A stretch of 64,000 nt of DNA from UBA2336 sp964404445 (lineage in GTDB: Bacteria > Bacteroidota > Bacteroidia > Cytophagales > Cyclobacteriaceae), in the NCBI GenBank assembly GCA_964404445.1, contig CAYOJW010000003.1, positions 620,001-684,000 on the forward strand, written 5' to 3'. Each line of letters opens with the position of its first letter. Position 1 is the first letter of the stretch. This document shows, piece by piece, positions 52,309 through 61,223 of this stretch. The notes below the pieces were generated by a model, which saw nothing but the letters and a program-made list of their open reading frames with translations, was not told the origin of the DNA and did not search any database. Position numbers and translations under genes: made by a program.

Positions 52309-53064
52309 CTATATTCGTATGGGAATCCCTTTAGTGTGCAGATAAGATTTTAATTCAGCTATTTTTACTTCCCCGAAATGGAAAATACTTGCAGCGAGTG
52401 CGGCATCGGCTTTGCCTAAGACAAAAGCATCCATAAAATGCCCGGCATGGCCTGCGCCTCCTGAGGCTATGATAGGAATGGTTAACAGATCGTGAAGTTT
52501 TGCAAGTGCATCAATGGCAAAACCGTTTTTGGTTCCATCGTGATCCATGCTGGTAAATAAAATTTCGCCCGCGCCACGTTGTTGCGCCTCTTTTGCCCAA
52601 CTGAATAATTTTTTGTCGGCAGCGTTTTTTCCGCCATGCGTGTGCACAATCCATTGGTTATTGATCTTACGGGCATCAATGGCAACAACAATGCACTGAG
52701 CGCCAAAGGCTGTTGCCAATTCGTTGATCAGTTCAGGTCGTTTTACGGCTGCCGAGTTGATACTCACTTTGTCGGCTCCCGCTTCTAATAAAGGAGCGAC
52801 ATCGGAAATCGAATTAATGCCGCCTCCAACCGTAAACGGGATATTGATATGCCGTGCGATTTCTTTTACGAGTGTTGCAAATGTTTTCCGTTTTTCATCG
52901 GTTGCCGATATGTCTAAGAACACCAACTCATCCGCCCCGAGGCGTGCGTACATCGAAGCCAGTTCGATCGGGTCGCCTGCATCGCGCAGGTTTACAAAGT
53001 TAGTGCCCTTTACCGTGCGGCCATCCTTAATATCAAGACAGGGAATAATACGTTTGGTAAGCAT
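52309..53064 (-). CDS. hisF: Imidazole glycerol phosphate synthase cyclase subunit
   Basis: This is a 251-residue (beta/alpha)8 barrel. The catalytic Asp is in PCLDIKDG (residue 11 region) and the second in the MDHDGTKNGFAID loop. It works with HisH to form IGP and AICAR. It is separated from hisA by a single base and from hisIE by two. Confidence 0.97.
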   Translation of the reverse strand: MLTKRIIPCLDIKDGRTVKGTNFVNLRDAGDPIELASMYARLGADELVFLDISATDEKRKTFATLVKEIARHINIPFTVGGGINSISDVAPLLEAGADKVSINSAAVKRPELINELATAFGAQCIVVAIDARKINNQWIVHTHGGKNAADKKLFSWAKEAQQRGAGEILFTSMDHDGTKNGFAIDALAKLHDLLTIPIIASGGAGHAGHFMDAFVLGKADAALAASIFHFGEVKIAELKSYLHTKGIPIRI

Positions 53065-53781
53065 TTACTTAATCGCTTTGAGTTCGTCTAAGCTGATGGC
53101 GTGTTCATACAGTGCTTTTCCGATAATCACTCCGTGCACACCGATAGTCCTTAGTTTCTTTACATCGTCAATGTTGCTGATACCGCCACTCGCAGTAATT
53201 TTCAGTTTAGGGAAACGTGTTAACAGATCTTCGTACAAACCGAAGTTAGGCCCGGCAAGCATTCCATCGGTGCTGATGTCGGTGCAGGTTAAAAACTGTA
53301 AACCGTGCTGTATATAATCGTCCACGAGATCGTACAAACGAAGCGATGTGTTTTCAAGCCAGCCGCCAATCATCACGTTTCCGTCTTTTACATCGGCACT
53401 GAGAATGAAATTATTCGCACCATATTCCGTGAGCCAGCGTTTAAATTTTTCTGGTTCGCGGATGGCCATGCTGCCAATGTTAAGCTGGTAGATGTCGAGG
53501 TCGAGCAAACGCTGCACATCTTCATCGCTTTTAATGCCGCCTCCGAAGTCGATCTGTAATGCTGTTTTTTCCTGGAGTTCGTAAAGGGCATCCCAGTTTA
53601 CGACTTCACCGGCTTTGGCTCCATCCAGGTCAACCAAGTGAATGTATTCGAGATCGGCATTCTGAAATTCAAGCGCAACCTCTAACGGGTTTTCGCTGTA
53701 AATTTTTTTCTTGTCGAAATCGCCCTGCGTTAGCCGCACACATTTTCCATCCATAATATCAATGGCAGGGATGATTTTCAT
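53065..53781 (-). CDS. hisA: ProFAR isomerase
   Basis: This is a 238-residue barrel with catalytic Asp8 in PAIDIMDGKCVRLTQG and the second Asp in TCTDISTDGMLAGPNF. It catalyses step 4 of the pathway. A 213-base gap with an inverted repeat lies between it and hisH, although both belong to the same operon. Confidence 0.97.
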   Translation of the reverse strand: MKIIPAIDIMDGKCVRLTQGDFDKKKIYSENPLEVALEFQNADLEYIHLVDLDGAKAGEVVNWDALYELQEKTALQIDFGGGIKSDEDVQRLLDLDIYQLNIGSMAIREPEKFKRWLTEYGANNFILSADVKDGNVMIGGWLENTSLRLYDLVDDYIQHGLQFLTCTDISTDGMLAGPNFGLYEDLLTRFPKLKITASGGISNIDDVKKLRTIGVHGVIIGKALYEHAISLDELKAIK

Positions 53782-53842
53782 AATCTATAAAGTTAAAAAA
53801 TGTGAGCATCTGTTTCAAGTCCTAAAAATCCGAACATCATAT

Positions 53843-53977
53843 TTAACCACATAGAAACATAGGGGCTGTTCTTATCAAGATATTCATAAGAAAGCTTCGC
53901 TTTACACATAACACCTGCTATGTACAAAATTTATTTTGTCTATATTTCGCTTAAAAGCTATGTTTCTATGTGGTTAA
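53843..53977. repeat. Long inverted repeat inside the his operon
   Basis: Perfect 20-base arms at 53843-53862 and 53958-53977 (TTAACCACATAGAAACATAG and its complement) flank 95 bases. The inner part contains a smaller hairpin (ACAAAAT/ATTTTGT). This ACCACATAGAAAC-type sequence looks like a dispersed non-coding element that has settled in the hisH-hisA gap. Confidence 0.75.
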
Positions 53978-53994
53978 GGAGTAAAAGCGAATAA

Positions 53995-54573
53995 TCATAT
54001 TAAAAAATTCTTCAAAATAGTTTCCCCGGCCTTTGCCGATTTCTCGGGATGAAACTGAACAGCATAAAAATTATCTTTATGCAAGGCTGCGCTAAACGGA
54101 ACGGTATAATCTGTAATGGCTGCGGTATAAGCATTTACCGGAACGTAATAGCTATGAACAAAATACACGCTTTGCTGATTGAGTGAGGCATCGATCCAGC
54201 TATTGGTTAAGGTAATCTGGTTCCAGCCTGTGTGCGGTACTTTCATATCGGCAGTGGGGGTGAAGCGTTTTACGGTTTCGTCAAAAATACCGAGGCACGG
54301 AGTATCGTTCTCGTCAGAGTGTTTGCACATGAGTTGCATACCGAGGCAAATACCCAATACAGGTTGTTGCAGTGTTTTAATTACACGATCGAGTTGACGT
54401 TCGCGCAAATACTGCATGGTTGTGCTGGCTTCGCCCACACCCGGAAAAATTACTTTATCGGCTTTCGTGATTTCTTCAATCGAATCCGTTATCAAAAAAT
54501 CAACACCCAACCGCTCTAACGCAAACGATACAGATTGAATGTTTCCGGCATTATATTTTATTACAGCGACCAT
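53995..54573 (-). CDS. hisH: Imidazole glycerol phosphate synthase glutaminase subunit
   Basis: This is a 192-residue class I glutamine amidotransferase. The nucleophile is in GICLGMQLM and the His-Glu pair is in AVQFHPEKSAKAG. It supplies ammonia to HisF. Confidence 0.97.
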   Translation of the reverse strand: MVAVIKYNAGNIQSVSFALERLGVDFLITDSIEEITKADKVIFPGVGEASTTMQYLRERQLDRVIKTLQQPVLGICLGMQLMCKHSDENDTPCLGIFDETVKRFTPTADMKVPHTGWNQITLTNSWIDASLNQQSVYFVHSYYVPVNAYTAAITDYTVPFSAALHKDNFYAVQFHPEKSAKAGETILKNFLI

Positions 54574-54579
54574 ATTTCT

Positions 54580-54630
54580 CTAATCCCTAACACCTGAGTC
54601 CTAATCCCTAACACCTAATTCCTAAAACCT
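54580..54630. repeat. Tandem CTAATCCCTAACACCT direct repeats
   Basis: Two exact 16-base copies (54580-54595 and 54601-54616) are 21 bases apart, followed by a degenerate third. They fill the gap between hisB and hisH. A similar CCTAACACCTAA lies at 49160-49171. Confidence 0.65.
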
Positions 54631-54635
54631 AACCC

Positions 54636-55751
54636 CTAAATAGTTCCTTTCGTACTCGGCAATTCATTTCCCTCTTTTCTCACCGCCATTTTTATCGACT
54701 TTGCCAATGCTTTGAATATGGCCTCAATCTTGTGGTGCTCGTTTGTGCCTTCGGCTTTAATGTTCAGGTTACATTTAGCGGTATCGGAAAACGATTTAAA
54801 AAAATGCAGAAACATTTCCGTTGGCATTTCACCGATTTTTTCGCGCTTGAAATCGGCACTCCACACTAACCACGGCCGTCCGCCAAAATCAATGGCAACT
54901 TGTGCGAGGCAATCATCCATCGGCAGACAGAAACCATAGCGTTCAATACCGCGTTTGTTGCCTAACGCTTTATAAAAGGCTTCGCCTAAGGCAAGGGCTG
55001 TATCTTCGATGGTATGGTGTTCGTCAATGTGCAGATCGCCTTTTACCTGAATATCCAAATCGATGTTGCCATGACGTGCTAACTGATCGAGCATGTGGTC
55101 AAAAAAACTTAGTCCGGTCGAAATTTTCGATTGACCTGTACCGTCAAGATTAATTAAAATGTTTATATCGGTTTCTTTGGTAGTTCTTCGTACAACGGCC
55201 GTGCGTTGTGTTTGCGTAAGGTATGTGCAGATGTCTTTCCACGACAGGGTAGTTAGCGCACAAAAATTTTCAAGACCTTGTGCATGAACATCTTTCGTTA
55301 ATTTTCCATCGTTAATAAAAATGGCTTTTGACCCAAGGTTTTTAGCCAATACTATATCGGTAATGCGGTCGCCAATCACGAACGAATTTGCCAGATCGTA
55401 ATTGCCCGACAGGTATTGGGTGAGCATACCCGTGCCGGGTTTGCGGGTATTTTTGTTTTCGTGCGGAAACGATTTGTCGATGTAAACGGCCGAGAACGTA
55501 ATGCCTTCGTTGGTAAATGCTTTCATCATTTTTTCGTGCGCAGGCCAAAAAGTGTTTTCGGGAAACCTGTCAGTACCCAACCCGTCCTGATTGGTAACCA
55601 TCACTAATTCAAAATCGGTGCCGGTTGCAATTTTGCTTAACCACGTAAATACGCCCGGATAAAATTCAAGCTTTTCCAGACTGTCTATTTGTTCATCGGG
55701 CGGCTCAAGGATCAGCGTTCCGTCACGATCGATAAATAAAACTTTCTTCAT
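54636..55751 (-). CDS. hisB: Bifunctional histidinol-phosphatase/IGP dehydratase
   Basis: This is a 371-residue fusion. The N-terminal HAD phosphatase (about 1-165) has FIDRDGTL and the Cys/Asp loop; the C-terminal IGPD (about 180-371) has the manganese motifs DHMLDQ, DEHHTIED and a late HHKIEAIFKAL. It catalyses steps 6 and 8 of the pathway. Its start overlaps the hisC stop by four bases. Confidence 0.97.
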   Translation of the reverse strand: MKKVLFIDRDGTLILEPPDEQIDSLEKLEFYPGVFTWLSKIATGTDFELVMVTNQDGLGTDRFPENTFWPAHEKMMKAFTNEGITFSAVYIDKSFPHENKNTRKPGTGMLTQYLSGNYDLANSFVIGDRITDIVLAKNLGSKAIFINDGKLTKDVHAQGLENFCALTTLSWKDICTYLTQTQRTAVVRRTTKETDINILINLDGTGQSKISTGLSFFDHMLDQLARHGNIDLDIQVKGDLHIDEHHTIEDTALALGEAFYKALGNKRGIERYGFCLPMDDCLAQVAIDFGGRPWLVWSADFKREKIGEMPTEMFLHFFKSFSDTAKCNLNIKAEGTNEHHKIEAIFKALAKSIKMAVRKEGNELPSTKGTI

Positions 55752-56800
55752 AATTTTTTCAGCGCTTTAATAAGTCGCTGGTTTTCTTCCGGTGTGCCTA
55801 CTGTTATCCGCAGGCAGCCATAACATAAAGTAACTTTCGAGCGGTCACGCACAATGATCCCTTTTTCCATCAGATATTGGTATGCAAGAAAAGCATCGTT
55901 CATGCGTACCAATAAAAAATTGGCATCCGAAGGGTAAACCGCTTCTACGGCAGGGAGGTTGAGTAAACTGCGCGAAAGTTTCTGCCGTTCTTTAATAATC
56001 TCTTTTACAGCCGAATCTTTAAACATAGTGCTTTCGAGGGCATCGAGTACCAATTCTTGTGTGCGCACGTTCACGTTGTACGGATATTTAATTTTGTTTA
56101 AGAGATTGATAATTTCTTCCGAAGCAAAACACATCCCTAACCGAAGACCGGCAAGCCCCCAGGCTTTTGAAAATGTTTGCAGTACAACGAGGTTAGGGTA
56201 CTTAGCTAACTCATGGATAAAACTTTTACTTCGGGCGAAATCAATGTATGCTTCATCGATTACAACCAATCCGTAAAAACGTTTTAAAATTTCGTTGATC
56301 TTTTCACGGCTGAATAAATTCCCGGTAGGGTTATTAGGACTGCACAAGAATAAAATTTTTGTACTTGCATCGAACGTGTTGGGGAATGTGTCGAGGTCAA
56401 TATCGAAATCGGGCGTTAACAATGCCTGTTGAACGTTAACGGCATTTACTTCGGCACATACCGAATACATACCATACGTTGGTTCGGTTACCAATATCGA
56501 ATCCTGGTTGGGTTCACAAAACGCACGGATTAACAAGTCGATAGCTTCATCGCTTCCGTTACCCAAAAATATTTGTCCCGGCCGAACATCTTTTAATTCG
56601 GCAATCTTTTCTTTCAGTTGCCGTTGTTTCGGATCGGGATAGCGATTGTATGGTGAGGAGTAGGGATTTTCGTTCGCATCCAGAAAGGTTTGTGCCTCGC
56701 CTCTAAACTCATCGCGTGCCGATGAATACGGTTTCATGTTCAGGATGTTTTTCCTTACTAATGTGCTGATGTCGATAAAAGATTTCGATCGTTTTGCCAT
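55748..56800 (-). CDS. hisC: Histidinol-phosphate aminotransferase
   Basis: This is a 350-residue fold-type I PLP enzyme with the substrate-binding KPYSSARDEF near the start, the PLP Asp in VIDEAYIDF, and the Schiff-base Lys in TFSKAWGLAGLRLG. It catalyses step 7. Confidence 0.97.
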   Translation of the reverse strand: MAKRSKSFIDISTLVRKNILNMKPYSSARDEFRGEAQTFLDANENPYSSPYNRYPDPKQRQLKEKIAELKDVRPGQIFLGNGSDEAIDLLIRAFCEPNQDSILVTEPTYGMYSVCAEVNAVNVQQALLTPDFDIDLDTFPNTFDASTKILFLCSPNNPTGNLFSREKINEILKRFYGLVVIDEAYIDFARSKSFIHELAKYPNLVVLQTFSKAWGLAGLRLGMCFASEEIINLLNKIKYPYNVNVRTQELVLDALESTMFKDSAVKEIIKERQKLSRSLLNLPAVEAVYPSDANFLLVRMNDAFLAYQYLMEKGIIVRDRSKVTLCYGCLRITVGTPEENQRLIKALKKL

Positions 56801-56804
56801 ACAG

Positions 56805-58103
56805 TTATGGTATCTGCGGTTTTAACAAAGTTTTCAATCGTATGCTTACAGCCGCCCGGTGCCCGGTAAGTTGCTCTGCCTCAGCCATTTTTTCTATTGC
56901 AGGCCCCAGTTCTATCAGCCCTTCTTCCGTAAGTTTTTGGAATGTAATATACCGGATAAAACTTTCAAGCGAAACGCCTGCCGAGGCTTTTGCATAACCG
57001 TTGGTAGGCAGGGTATGATTCGTGCCCGAAGCGTAATCGCCAGCGGCTTCGGGCGAATAGTTGCCAATGAAAACTGAACCGGCATTGATAATTTGTTCGG
57101 CCACAACATCGGCATCTTTTGTGTTGATGATGAGGTGTTCGGGTGCATATTCGTTTACAAATTCAACAGCCTGTTGCCGATCAGTAAGAATCAGCGCACG
57201 GCTTTGCTGTAAAGCACGTTCGGCAATAGCCCTGCGAGGCAGGTTTTGTAATTGATTTTCAAGTTCGGTATTGATGGCGTCTAATACAACCTGATTGTTC
57301 ACCACTAACATTACCTGGCTGTCTTCACCGTGTTCGGCTTGCGATAATAAATCGGCTGCAACAAAAGCCGCGTTAGCTGTTTCATCAGCGATCACTAACA
57401 CTTCCGATGGCCCGGCAGGCATATCGATGGCAATACCAAGTTGGCTGACAAGTTGTTTTGCTTTTGTTACATATTGATTTCCCGGCCCGAATATTTTTGA
57501 AACACGGGGAATAGTTTGTGTTCCGAACGCCATAGCGGCAATGGCTTGTGCGCCTCCAATACTGAAAATTTTTGTGATACCTGTAAGTTGTGCGGCATAC
57601 AATATGGCTGCATTGATGTTGCCGGTTGCATCGGGCGGAGTACATAAAACTACTTCGTTGCATCCGGCAAGCTTTGCAGGAATACCCAACATTAAAACGG
57701 TCGAGAACAACGGTGCGCTTCCGCCCGGTATGTATATGCCTATTTTTTCGATGGCTACGGCCTTGCGCCAACAGGTAACACCGGGCATGGTTTCTACAAC
57801 GGGCAACGGTTGTTTTTGTGCCGCGTGAAATTTTTCAATGTTTGCAGCCGCAAGTTGAATGGCTTCTTTTAATGCTGTCGGTAATGTGTTTGTTGCTTCC
57901 GCGATGGTTTGTGCAGATACCTGTAAAGTAGTCAGTTCGGTTTTATCGAATTGCCGGGTGAGTTCGCGCAACGCATCATCGCCCGAACGCTTTACGCGAT
58001 CTAAAATATTTTTAACAGAGTTTTCCAAAAACTCAAGTTCAACCTGCGGCCGCTGACTTAATGCAGTCCATGTCTTAGGCGAAGGGTTAATGAATGTTTG
58101 CAT
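56805..58103 (-). CDS. hisD: Histidinol dehydrogenase
   Basis: This is a 432-residue zinc enzyme with the GSAPLFSTVLMLGIPA and GPGNQYVTKAKQLV NAD-site regions, SQAEHGEDSQ and APEHL zinc contacts, and a C-terminal FIRYITFQKLTEEGL helix. It performs the last two oxidations to histidine. It starts three bases after the hisG stop. Confidence 0.97.
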   Translation of the reverse strand: MQTFINPSPKTWTALSQRPQVELEFLENSVKNILDRVKRSGDDALRELTRQFDKTELTTLQVSAQTIAEATNTLPTALKEAIQLAAANIEKFHAAQKQPLPVVETMPGVTCWRKAVAIEKIGIYIPGGSAPLFSTVLMLGIPAKLAGCNEVVLCTPPDATGNINAAILYAAQLTGITKIFSIGGAQAIAAMAFGTQTIPRVSKIFGPGNQYVTKAKQLVSQLGIAIDMPAGPSEVLVIADETANAAFVAADLLSQAEHGEDSQVMLVVNNQVVLDAINTELENQLQNLPRRAIAERALQQSRALILTDRQQAVEFVNEYAPEHLIINTKDADVVAEQIINAGSVFIGNYSPEAAGDYASGTNHTLPTNGYAKASAGVSLESFIRYITFQKLTEEGLIELGPAIEKMAEAEQLTGHRAAVSIRLKTLLKPQIP

Positions 58104-58106
58104 AGC

Positions 58107-58967
58107 TTACAGAATCATTTTTTCGATAGGGATAACAAGAATGCCCTGGGCACCCAATGATTTTAACTGATCGATCTTTTCCCAGAATGTGTTTTCATCC
58201 ACAACCGAGTGTAACGAACTCCAGCCTTCTTTCCCTAACGGGATAATGGTTGGGCTTTTCATGCCGGGAATAATACCGGTTATTTTTTCAATCGAATCGT
58301 TCGGACAGTTCAATAAAATGTATTTGTTGTTCCGGGCTTTTTGTACCGCTTCGATGCGGAACAACAGCTTGTCTAAAATATTTTTTTTATCGGGATCAAT
58401 CTCAGGATTGGCAATCAGCACGGCTTCCGATTGCATCACCACTTCAACTTCTTTTAATCCGTTGCTTAATAACGTACTGCCCGTACTTACGATGTCGCAA
58501 ATGGCATCGGCAAGGCCAATACCGGGTGCGATTTCAACCGAACCACTAATTTCGTGTAAACCGGCTTCAAGGAAATTTTTCTTCAAAAACGACTGAACGA
58601 TGTTCGGGTAAGATGTGGCAATGTTTTTTCCGTTGAAGTACGACAGCCCCGTGTAATTTTCAGCGCGCGGTATCGCTAAGGAAAGCCTGCACTTTGAAAA
58701 GCCTAACCGTTTAATGATTGCATTATTCTTTTGTTTTTCAACGAAAACATTTTCGCCCACAATGCCAACATCGGCCACTTTGTCGGCAATATATTGCGGA
58801 ATATCATCATCGCGCAGAAATAGTAGCTCAATCGGTAAATTGTGGACTTGTGTTTTAAGCTGGTCTTTTCCGTTGCTGAACGCTAATCCGCTTTCGCGTA
58901 ACAGTTCAAGCGAACTTTCCTGTAGCCGTCCGCTTTTTTGGATGGCAATTCTGAGTAGTGTATTCAT
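58107..58967 (-). CDS. hisG: ATP phosphoribosyltransferase, long form
   Basis: This 286-residue enzyme catalyses the first, committed step. The length and the C-terminal domain (about 205-286) mark the long form with an ACT-like histidine-feedback domain; no hisZ is needed. The phosphate-binding GLADAICDIVSTGSTL loop is present. It is the first structural gene after the leader and attenuator. Confidence 0.97.
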   Translation of the reverse strand: MNTLLRIAIQKSGRLQESSLELLRESGLAFSNGKDQLKTQVHNLPIELLFLRDDDIPQYIADKVADVGIVGENVFVEKQKNNAIIKRLGFSKCRLSLAIPRAENYTGLSYFNGKNIATSYPNIVQSFLKKNFLEAGLHEISGSVEIAPGIGLADAICDIVSTGSTLLSNGLKEVEVVMQSEAVLIANPEIDPDKKNILDKLLFRIEAVQKARNNKYILLNCPNDSIEKITGIIPGMKSPTIIPLGKEGWSSLHSVVDENTFWEKIDQLKSLGAQGILVIPIEKMIL

Positions 58968-59024
58968 ACAATTTGTTTTGTCACATTTTACATTTTCTCT
59001 GTTCCCTTTCGGGAGAGGTCAAAC

Positions 59025-59058
59025 AAAAAAGGCTTACCGGATCGCGGCAAGCCTTTTT
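59025..59058 (-). terminator. Attenuator terminator of the his operon
   Basis: A 10-bp stem (AAAAAGGCTT with AAGCCTTTTT), extended by an inner CCG/CGG pair, is followed on the minus strand by a T-run. It stands between the leader peptide stop and hisG. A segment at 59089-59098 can pair with its first arm (ten pairs including G-U), which would prevent the terminator from forming. Confidence 0.8.
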
Positions 59059-59078
59059 AAAAGTCTTTTAGTTTATTG

Positions 59079-59150
59079 TTAACGCATAAACCTGCCACGC
59101 ATCGAGATGCTTACGTGATGGTGGTGCAGATGTACGGTTGTTGTTCTCAT
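59079..59150 (-). CDS. hisL: Histidine operon leader peptide
   Basis: This is a 23-codon open frame reading MRTTTVHLHHHHVSISMRGR and then FMR. Residues 7 and 9-12 are five His codons within six, the mark of a his attenuation leader. The frame ends 112 bases before hisG, just before a terminator hairpin. When His-tRNA is scarce, a ribosome stalled on the His run would free the segment coding MRGRF to pair with the terminator's first arm, so transcription continues into hisG. Confidence 0.88.
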   Translation of the reverse strand: MRTTTVHLHHHHVSISMRGRFMR

Positions 59151-59159
59151 TTTGTGTCT

Positions 59160-59192
59160 CAAATAAATAGAACAATTTCGACTTATCAAAAA
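59160..59192 (-). promoter_or_regulatory. Candidate his operon promoter
   Basis: TTTTTG and TTTATTTG (one mismatch to TAnnTTTG) are separated by 19 bases on the minus strand. The implied start would be only a few bases before the leader ATG, so the leader would be nearly leaderless. This is a tentative call. Confidence 0.4.
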
Positions 59193-59234
59193 CTTTACAC
59201 CTAAACCTTCGTAATTTTACACCCTAACACGTGT

Positions 59235-60272
59235 ATGTTTCGTACCATGATGACAGGCTCCCGTTTATATTTATTGTTGCTGCTGGTTATGGTAATGGCC
59301 TGCAGCGACAGCGCCAACACCAAAAAACACCGCTTTTTGTTAAAAGGAAATGCCGCGCTCCGCGATCAGCACAACGAAATGGCCATCCAGTATTTTACAG
59401 AAGCATTAAAGATCGACTCATGCTTTGCCGATGCGCACAACAACCTGGGAACGCTGTTTTTTCGGCAGAAAGATTACGGTCAGGCTATACAATATTATAG
59501 TCAGGCAATAGGCTGTAACCCCGGTTTTATCGATGCTTATTTTAATCGTGCCAATACGTTTTATGAACTTCACCGCCCGCACGATGCACTAAAAGACATT
59601 GGCGTGGTTTTGAAAAACAGGCCGGATACTTTAGCCGGACTTTTTTTACAGGGATTGATTTACACGCAGCTTCAGCACTATGCCGAAGCATCCGTGCCAT
59701 TTTTGCGTGTGCTTGCGTTAGATCAGGGCAATGTCGAAGCATTGACAAACCTGGGCACCATCCGGTTTTATGAAGAGAACTATACCGAAGCCAGAAATTA
59801 CCTGAATAAAGCTGTTGAACTGAATCCCAAACAAGCCGATGCTTTTAACACGTTAACGCTGGTTGATGTTGCCGAAAGTAATTTTGTTTCTGCGTTAACG
59901 CATATCGACAAAGCACTGGCGTTGCAAACCGGCAATGCGTTTTACCGGAACAACAAAGGGTACATTTTGCTGAAGATGAATGAGCCGGAAAAGGCTTTAC
60001 CGTATATTAATGAAAGCATTGCCCGTGATCCGTACAACAGTTATGCGTACAGGAATAAAGGTATTTATTATTGGATGACTAACGATTACGATAATGCCCT
60101 CCGGTTGTTAAACAAGGCGTTGGAATTGGATAACCGTGTAGAAGATGGTTATTTTTACTTAGCATACGTTTACCAAAAGTTGAACGATAAAACAAAGGCT
60201 TGCGAGGCATGGAAAAAATCGTTGGCACAAAACGAAAAAATGAGCCGGGGCACAATCATGGCCGGATGCTGA
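59235..60272 (+). CDS. TPR repeat lipoprotein
   Basis: This is a 345-residue lipoprotein with Cys23 in VMVMACSDS. Eight or so tetratricopeptide repeats follow to the C-terminus, e.g. ALRDQHNEMAIQYFTEALKI and NPKQADAFNTLTLV. It is a protein-protein scaffold of unknown partner at the envelope. The gene diverges from the his operon leader and lies four bases before the Nudix gene, with which it is likely co-transcribed. Confidence 0.85.
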   Translation: MFRTMMTGSRLYLLLLLVMVMACSDSANTKKHRFLLKGNAALRDQHNEMAIQYFTEALKIDSCFADAHNNLGTLFFRQKDYGQAIQYYSQAIGCNPGFIDAYFNRANTFYELHRPHDALKDIGVVLKNRPDTLAGLFLQGLIYTQLQHYAEASVPFLRVLALDQGNVEALTNLGTIRFYEENYTEARNYLNKAVELNPKQADAFNTLTLVDVAESNFVSALTHIDKALALQTGNAFYRNNKGYILLKMNEPEKALPYINESIARDPYNSYAYRNKGIYYWMTNDYDNALRLLNKALELDNRVEDGYFYLAYVYQKLNDKTKACEAWKKSLAQNEKMSRGTIMAGC

Positions 60273-60276
60273 TCAC

Positions 60277-60906
60277 ATGAATCTGAAACAGGTAATTGAT
60301 ACATTAGAACTACGGTTGAGGTGGCCATTACCGGCAGCGGCTGCGCATGAGGCTTTGCGTGCGCGCCCGGTACGCGGTGCGTTTCCCGATTTTGGTCATA
60401 CGTTGCCGCCCAAACCTGGTAGTGTGCTGATCCTGTTATATGAACAGGAAGGCACTGTCAGGTTTCCGTTGATCAAACGCTCGGCCTATAAAGGCGCACA
60501 TAGCGCGCAGGTTAGTTTTCCGGGCGGTAAAGCCGAGGCGGGCGAGAACGTAATCGAAGCGGCTTTGCGCGAAAGCCAGGAAGAAATAGGCATTGCCCGT
60601 CAGCATATAGAAATTATTGGCCAGTTAAGCGATTTTAATGTAATACCCAGTAATTTTTTGGTAACGCCCGTTATCGGTACGTTAAGCTATGTACCTGTAC
60701 TTAGCCCTGACCCGCGCGAAGTGGATAAGATTATCTATGCCAACGTGGATGAGTTGCTGCGTGACGATGCCATTCACGAACAGGAAATTTTAGCGGCCGG
60801 TACCTACCCGATGATAGCCCCACACTTCTTAGTTGAAAATGAAATTGTGTGGGGTGCAACCGCCATGATGCTGAATGAGTTCAGAACGGTGCTTTTAAAT
60901 GGATGA
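60277..60906 (+). CDS. Nudix hydrolase, coenzyme A pyrophosphatase-like (NudL)
   Basis: This is a 209-residue protein with the Nudix box GGKAEAGENVIEAALRESQEEIGI (about residues 86-109), directly preceded by the CoA-pyrophosphatase motif PLIKRSAYKGAHSAQVSFP. It likely cleaves CoA to 4'-phosphopantetheine and ADP. The family assignment rests on this extended motif. Confidence 0.9.
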   Translation: MNLKQVIDTLELRLRWPLPAAAAHEALRARPVRGAFPDFGHTLPPKPGSVLILLYEQEGTVRFPLIKRSAYKGAHSAQVSFPGGKAEAGENVIEAALRESQEEIGIARQHIEIIGQLSDFNVIPSNFLVTPVIGTLSYVPVLSPDPREVDKIIYANVDELLRDDAIHEQEILAAGTYPMIAPHFLVENEIVWGATAMMLNEFRTVLLNG

Positions 60907-61170
60907 GAAAAGGAGCATTTGATACAAAACTCTATGATTGATTTAAAAAGACTACGAACCGGCCGGTACGACTTCTCTGGATTTTCTCTGTGAAAGGCTA
61001 CTAATATTTCTCAGCGTTCTCTGTGGTTAAACCCAAAACAAAGTTTCGGCTAAAGAACCTTAATGGAAATATCTGTTCACCACAGAGAGCACCGGGGTAC
61101 CACAAAGTTTACAGAGCGTTTAGAGTATGATCAGAAAAATTGTGTGTAATATCAGTCACATGTATGCCAT
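60907..61170. repeat. Non-coding stretch with CTCTGTGGT inverted repeat
   Basis: This gap between the Nudix gene and the katG terminator holds no gene. CTCTGTGGT at 61019-61027 and ACCACAGAG at 61079-61087 are inverted copies. Further TTCTCTG/CAGAG fragments surround them. It looks like a decayed copy of the CTCTGTGGTTAA-type dispersed repeat, comparable to the 53843 element. Confidence 0.5.
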
Positions 61171-61202
61171 AAAAAAAGCGGCCCATTGTCAGGCCGCTTT
61201 TT
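61171..61202 (-). terminator. Rho-independent terminator after katG
   Basis: An 11-bp stem (61173-61183 with 61192-61202, GCGGCC/GGCCGC core) has an eight-base loop and a run of Ts on the minus strand. It lies 22 bases after the katG stop. Confidence 0.92.
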
Positions 61203-61223
61203 AAACAATTATACAATCAGGAA

